This document shows positions 58,951-64,000 of a stretch of DNA of 64,000 bases, piece after piece (positions within the stretch are counted from its first letter, which is position 1; each line of letters begins with the position of its first letter). The notes under the pieces were generated by a model that saw only the letters and a program-made list of their open reading frames with translations, had not been told where the DNA came from and ran no database searches. Origin of the DNA: Zychaea mexicana (taxonomy: Eukaryota; Mucoromycota; Mucoromycetes; Mucorales; Lichtheimiaceae). The stretch lies in NCBI RefSeq assembly GCF_025766255.1, contig NW_026516818.1:26794-90793 (forward strand), read 5' to 3'. A program made the position numbers and the translations under genes.

Positions 58951-61900
58951 CTATGCTACATGTGTGTCAACGTTTCCATCAATCAGGTTGACCAGGTCTG
59001 ACAAGTCGCGTAACAACTCAGCTTCAGTTGTGGGTCGCAACATAGCCATCATCAGCATCTGGCGTACAGCATTCATATCCAGCATCCGGTGAGCCATCTT
59101 TACTAGATTTTCGTGTGGCACATCGCTATCATCACCACCAACGGGACCATCCATTTCACCAGGGCGACGTCCAGACTGTTCGCCACAGATAAACTTGCGC
59201 ACAAGCTCCATGCCTCGCTTTGTTACTACGACAAAATGCTGGTTACCCGTGTCAGCCAATGTGATGCAGAGCCGGAGAATCGTCATGGCAACAGTACGGT
59301 CGCTTTCAAACAGTGCTTCCTTGAGTTTCCGCTCGTCACCAGCTTCACCGAGAATGGCCACGATGCTGTATAATCCCATGATGGTATATTCAAGCGTTGC
59401 GAGCTGGCTTGCTGTCAGGTTGTATACGACTTTCCCATCGAGGAAGAAAAAGTCTCGCCGGATAAGCGACGCCAGTTCTACCCAGATACCACGCAGTGCA
59501 TCGATCGACGTTTTTGCCACCAATTTGGCAAATATTTTGCGATTTTCATAGTTGACTGTCACCTTAGCCCATATCTCTGCTGCCAGTAACGATTAATAGG
59601 TGTCTGGGCCATAGGTCAAAAAGTCGTATGTCAGCCGTACAAATGTGCCTGCCATGTCGGTCCGACGCAGTGGCAGAATCATTGTAATGTTGGATAGGAT
59701 GATGAGGATGCTCTTGCGAAAGTCTAGCGTGTCCATCCGTCGAACACCAATGTACCATGCTTCGTGTCCTGTAGTGTCCTTGCCTTCCATCTGTGCCACG
59801 TGTCGCGTGCTATCCATAATGCGAGCCATCAACGGAACAAAGCGTTCATGTTTAGCGAGATACTCCATGTTATCAGATGTGAAAGAAAGGTTGCGGAAAA
59901 TGTTGAAAATGCATAGGCACCGCTCTCGTAAAGATAGCCATAAATCTGAGGTTGAGTCTTCTAGATTCGGTATTAGGCTCTTCATTTCGTCTAGAGACAT
60001 GTCGAATAGCTCGGCATACGTGAGATTATGCTGCTCGTCTTCAGATACGATCGGCTCGCGCGTAGGAATATCCGGGAAATCGCCCGTTACAAATCGCGTA
60101 CATGTGCCAAAGATATCCTGCTCCATGTAATCCAATAGCACGTCCAGCATATCATCGCAATACATTAAGCCCAATCCGTGCTGTGTTGTGATGATGGTGA
60201 GGACATTGAGCGCGTTCGTCACTTCCATCTTCATACCGGATTTCAGTGACATGATGAGAGCATGTATGTCAATAGTACCTGCATCATGACGACACATTAT
60301 TGAGTATTTGCCGTAGTTTGTACAATGTGCCTATCATCATGTACTTGCTGTTGCTTACCAAGTTCGTTAAAATGTGGCATCATGGGTTTGATATCAAACT
60401 TGTCGAAATATTTCAGATCGACGCCACCATATGTTTCGACATTTCGTGTCTTGGGGATATACGATATAGTTACTGTTGAGGTAGCGTTTTCCTTGTCGCC
60501 AGTAGCAGTTGGAGCAGGTGAACCGGCAGTTTCGCTTTTTATGCCAGGCGAAGGTTTAGGAGATGGCGTGTCTGTTTTGCTGATAGGATTAGCTGGATGA
60601 CTAGCAGGAGATGGATTTGCTGGTGACTCTGACTTCACTGAATTTTGTGGTTGCGACTGTGAATGCTGTTGTGGAGGTTGTTGTGCTTGTGTTTCTACCT
60701 GGCGATGTTGTTGTAGAGGTGTAGATGCTGCGCTTCCAGGAGTCACAGAACGTCTGGGTGCCGGAGAAGCAGCATTCTTTTGCATAGGTGATTGTTGTGC
60801 GTAATTCATGACATTGGGATTGTAGTTTCCTTGTTGGGATGGTACCTGAGCATCCTTTACACCCTCGCCCTGGCCCATTTGCTGTATATCCCATAAATCA
60901 TCGTTAATGATGTTCTTTTCAGCATGTATCCACAAGCATTATGCATGACTGAAAAACTGGATAGAAAAGCCGTACCTGAGGTGATGCTTGTGAGGGTATA
61001 TGTCGATTATTTCCGGATGGTGAAGGTATATTTCCCTGCATCATTGCTTGTTGCTGTGCACTCATATGTTGCATATAACGGCCCATTTGAGAGGGGATCA
61101 CTCGATTCTGCCATCACCATCATGTCAGTAAAAATCAAAGAGCTCGCATACACACACATCACAGCGATAAATCCATTCCATGATGTATATATTCTTACAA
61201 TAGGTGTTCCAGGTCCGCCCATACTAGGTGTTTGTCCCTGAACTGGAGAAGATACAGATGTACCCATTGGTGACGATGCTAATAGTGTTACACAAAGATC
61301 AGCACATTATTTCTATCTCCATAACCCATACCATATACTCAACAGTTCACTCACCAGCAAAATCATTAGGCATTCGATTGCTTCCAACCTGTGGACTACC
61401 TCCAATAACAGGTGAGCCTTGGAAATGTGCATTGTTCAACGCGGGAGACTGGCTAGGGGATTGACGTACTATATAACAATCACAACCCCACATAGTAAGT
61501 TTTCCGTCCATTTGTCCTTACACCCTCTCTGCCACCCTTTTCATCAGGGCTGTCCTACCTCTATTCATTGCCATTTGTTGTTGCTGTTGTTGTTGCTGCT
61601 GCTGCTGGAACAGTAAGCTTTGCGGTGTGTTGGGCGACATCATATCACCAGGTTGAAACATTCCTCTGTTTTGCTGTTGCTGCAACTGGTTTTGCAAAGC
61701 TAGCAAGACAAGAGAAAACAACAGAATGTCAGTATATAAAAGGCATGAAGAAGGGGAAACGACGCGTTTTTACCGTTGTTGTCGTTTGTAATGCTTATTT
61801 AGTTTAATCTCTAAGTTCATTACCTCCATTAGATGCATTAGCAGGGAACGGGCCCATATTCTGTGGTGACGAATAAAGACCGTGTTGTTGCTGCTGAGCC

Positions 61901-62226
61901 GGCGAATGCTGCTGCTGTTGTTGTTGTTGTTGTTGCTGTAATACCTGCTGTTGGTTCAAGTTGTGTAAATTCGCTGCTTGTGGCATTGGGGCTAGCAGCT
62001 GCTGTTGCTGTTGGGTGGTCATTTGGCCTAGGAATGGGTTCATGCCCATTAAATCAGTCTGATCAAATTGGCTCATATCGCCAGCAGTATTAGCACCAGG
62101 ACCACCACCACCGCCGGCTTGAGGTGCAAACGCCATAGACCCGAGATTTGGTGTACTACTGAAATTCATGTTGCCCATGGCGGCAGCAGCTGCAGCTGCA
62201 TTATACTGTAGCGATGGATCGTTCGA

Positions 62227-62259
<33 letters not shown>

Positions 62260-62322
62260 CTGTTGTTGAAGCGCCATCATCATCCGAGTATTTACAGCTT
62301 GTTGTTGATTAGACGTTGGCAT
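58951..62322 (-). CDS. SWI1: SWI1-like SWI/SNF subunit, last exon interrupted by in-frame TAA; no ARID domain visible
   Basis: Chromatin-remodelling subunit. Exons in phase: 62322-61824, 61699-61559, 61468-61355, 61278-61199, 61107-60976, 60914-60359 and 60278-58951. The N-terminal half is Gln/Ser/Pro-rich. The C-terminal half matches Swi1/BAF250_C: ETYGGVDLKYFDKFDIKP, then ELGTIDIHALIMSLKSG, EVTNALNVLTIIT, and helical repeats to HVA at the end. A TAA at 59595-59593 lies between DFLTYGPDTY and SLLAAEIWAKVTVNYENR. The frame is otherwise open for another 213 codons whose sequence continues the family, so either the stop is read through, is a mutation, or is a sequence error. With the stop the product is 735 residues; without it, about 949. 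Splicing alternatives around it (a GTACGG donor and GGCAG acceptor) shift the frame. Fungal Swi1 normally has an ARID domain; none of these exons shows one. Confidence 0.8.
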
Positions 62323-64000
62323 GCCTTGTTGGGCAGCCGTAAATTATTTGGGGTCCATTGCTCGTTAAAGTTGTAGGTAGTAGTCGAGCATTGAATAGGA
62401 AAAGAGACACAAAGAGATTGAAAAGAGTATAAAGCGTGAGTGCGTGTTGGAGGAAGTGGGGGGATCTATGCAATTAATGTGAAAAAAAAAGGAAGTTCAG
62501 GACCAAAATGAACGGCTTTCTGCTCGCGGAGATCGTTTGTGTGAAGGGAATCAGGTAGAGTTAGGCGTTTTCTTTTTTCATACCGTTTTCCTCCTTTTTT
62601 TTTATATATACAGCTCGTTCAACAAGTGACAAGATTGATGACAAGTTACGATTTAAACGGGGACTACGACCTACTTAGCTTTGGAAATGTCAAACGAAGT
62701 TGGCGAATACGTGTTATATTGATGTACCCTGTATTAGAGGAAAACTCCGTTGCAGGGTTTTTTCTCGTTTGCTGGCAACTAGCGCCTGATAGTCTGGTTG
62801 AAGCAAATATTGTCCAATTTGAATATAACATAGCGAAGAAGCTTTACTATATGTCTTAATAATCTAGTAGCTCGCTATGGCGGCTAAAAGGTGCTGTGTC
62901 TATATGGTCACACATGGCATTAAAAGTGTAAAAGATAAATCCGAGTTCATCATGTGGATATAGTAGAAGACTGTGTAGGAGCAACCACGTATTAAGCTTT
63001 CACTTGACGTTGTAAAATCTTTTAAGTGCTTCTCGATAAGCGCTTAGTATGATATGCTGACATAATAGATGCTCTTCTTTCGTAAAGTTTTATACTCTGA
63101 TGCACTACTGGCATATCAAAATATCACGCAATCAGACTGAGCGACCAATTTGATGCACCACGTAGTATATGCACGTCAGGTACAGCGTCAGATGTCAAGG
63201 TACACGATGCGAAATACAATGATAATACAGTGATAATTTTTTACTTCATTATTACTCCTCGTCTGTCACTTTTGCTTTAAAGAATTAAAATGACCGACTT
63301 CCATATGTAACGCTATCGCTTTATTCGCTGCTCTACATTTTAATAAAATGAAACTCAAGATAACCCTTCTGTTTTGCCATGTACTGCAGCAATCGTTGCT
63401 TTTCGACAATGATACTTGTTGGATTGCACCCAAAGTACTGTATTGAAGTTGAGAGCGAAAACTACCTGATTTCCACTTGCTAAAAGTTAGCACGAAAACA
63501 TCAATAATCAAGGACGTAAATGCGTTATATTGTTTGCGAAAGTCGCAAAGCTAAAAGTTATCTATACTCGACAGTAATAATGGTGGGATGGTGGGCACAA
63601 AATTTTTTTGTCTCTTTCTCACGCAACAATATAAAAAAGAACCGCCTTAAGATTAATATGACCGATCTATCCAATTAAATGCCCAAACTGATTTGATTAT
63701 CCTCAAATCCGTTTTTTATTTACTAGCATATCACCAACACAATTGGCATCATTATATTGTCTACTCTGAGAGAAACCCAGTAACCCATGGAAATATATGC
63801 TTTGGCAGATACAAGCAATAATATGTACGGAATATGCGATGCCAATGACCCTGCATTGCGTAGCGAATATATACATGAGGTAACTTGAGTCGCGGTCCCG
63901 GTGGAATCTCTTATAGACCATGGCATTAACTTAAAACCAATACACAATCGCTTCATGGTCACTCGTTTACTTTCTTGCTACTATACACAGCGCTAATAAC
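62323..64000. other. Gene-poor right end, including the SWI1 promoter
   Basis: The first 250 bp are probably the SWI1 promoter and leader. A TATATATA stretch near 62602 precedes a 77-codon frame (62626-62859, non-ATG start) with no family resemblance. The rest shows no recognised gene or repeat. Confidence 0.45.

Noticed and set aside
59590..59655. A short intron (GTACGG to GGCAG) removing the TAA in SWI1
   Set aside because: Removal of 61 nt shifts the frame and runs into TGA within a few codons; the removed part also looks like family coding sequence.
62626..62859. 77-codon frame after a TATA-like stretch
   Set aside because: Non-ATG start and no family resemblance; kept only as a note.
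1..64000. tRNA genes, rRNA genes, CRISPR arrays, bacterial-type operons
   Set aside because: Looked for T-arm and A-box patterns, rRNA-like blocks and regularly spaced direct repeats; none was convincing.

Overview
The window looks like nuclear DNA of an early-diverging fungus, most likely Mucoromycota/Mucorales. The genes have many short GT-AG introns with GTAAGT-type donors. The gene set fits a filamentous fungus that keeps genes many yeasts have lost (RBM48, UBR7), alongside fungal proteins such as a GPI-type chitin deacetylase, a Ysc84/SH3 protein and a SWI1-like subunit. There are also abundant poly-Q/poly-A tracts, Helitron, Crypton, PIF/Harbinger and Plavaka remnants, and TA-flanked MITEs. 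The species assignment is inference.

Left accessory block (1-11,600). An AT-rich patch (1-2,500) carries a chromodomain C-terminus running off the left edge, a converging CRESS-DNA-virus-like Rep gene with two in-frame TAG codons, and a small membrane ORF. Next come an 11-bp minisatellite, a Plavaka-type transposase fossil split by a 188-bp MITE, a two-gene Harbinger remnant (Myb-like gene plus truncated nuclease), a second MITE, an 80-bp tandem array and broken genes of unknown family, one of them PD-(D/E)XK-like.

Core genes. MCM5 (10 exons, minus) and UBR7 (7 exons, plus) share a divergent promoter with an MCB-like site. A Helitron helicase fossil follows. At 18,490-20,530 there is a TATA-driven, multi-intron, apparently non-coding transcription unit whose successive introns carry related sequence; this is the least explained structure here. 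Further right are an HMG-box regulator (24,175-26,275), a chitin deacetylase (30,060-31,663), RPS23 divergent from an RQT4/TRIP4 homologue, a mitochondrial J-protein, a Crypton recombinase pseudogene, RBM48 divergent from a Ysc84/SH3 gene, an Ala/Glu-rich disordered protein, a RRESSRDD-repeat protein, a two-exon small secreted Cys-rich gene, COG1 and a SWI1-like gene.

Exon structures were built by hand from splice signals and checked by reading-frame phase. They closed exactly for all multi-exon genes except COG1 (one junction is 1 nt out of phase). The SWI1-like gene has an in-frame TAA in its last exon. Long gene-poor stretches (20.5-24.2, 26.3-30.0, 31.7-34.7, 47.9-51.4 and 62.3-64 kb) are mostly low-complexity or featureless sequence.
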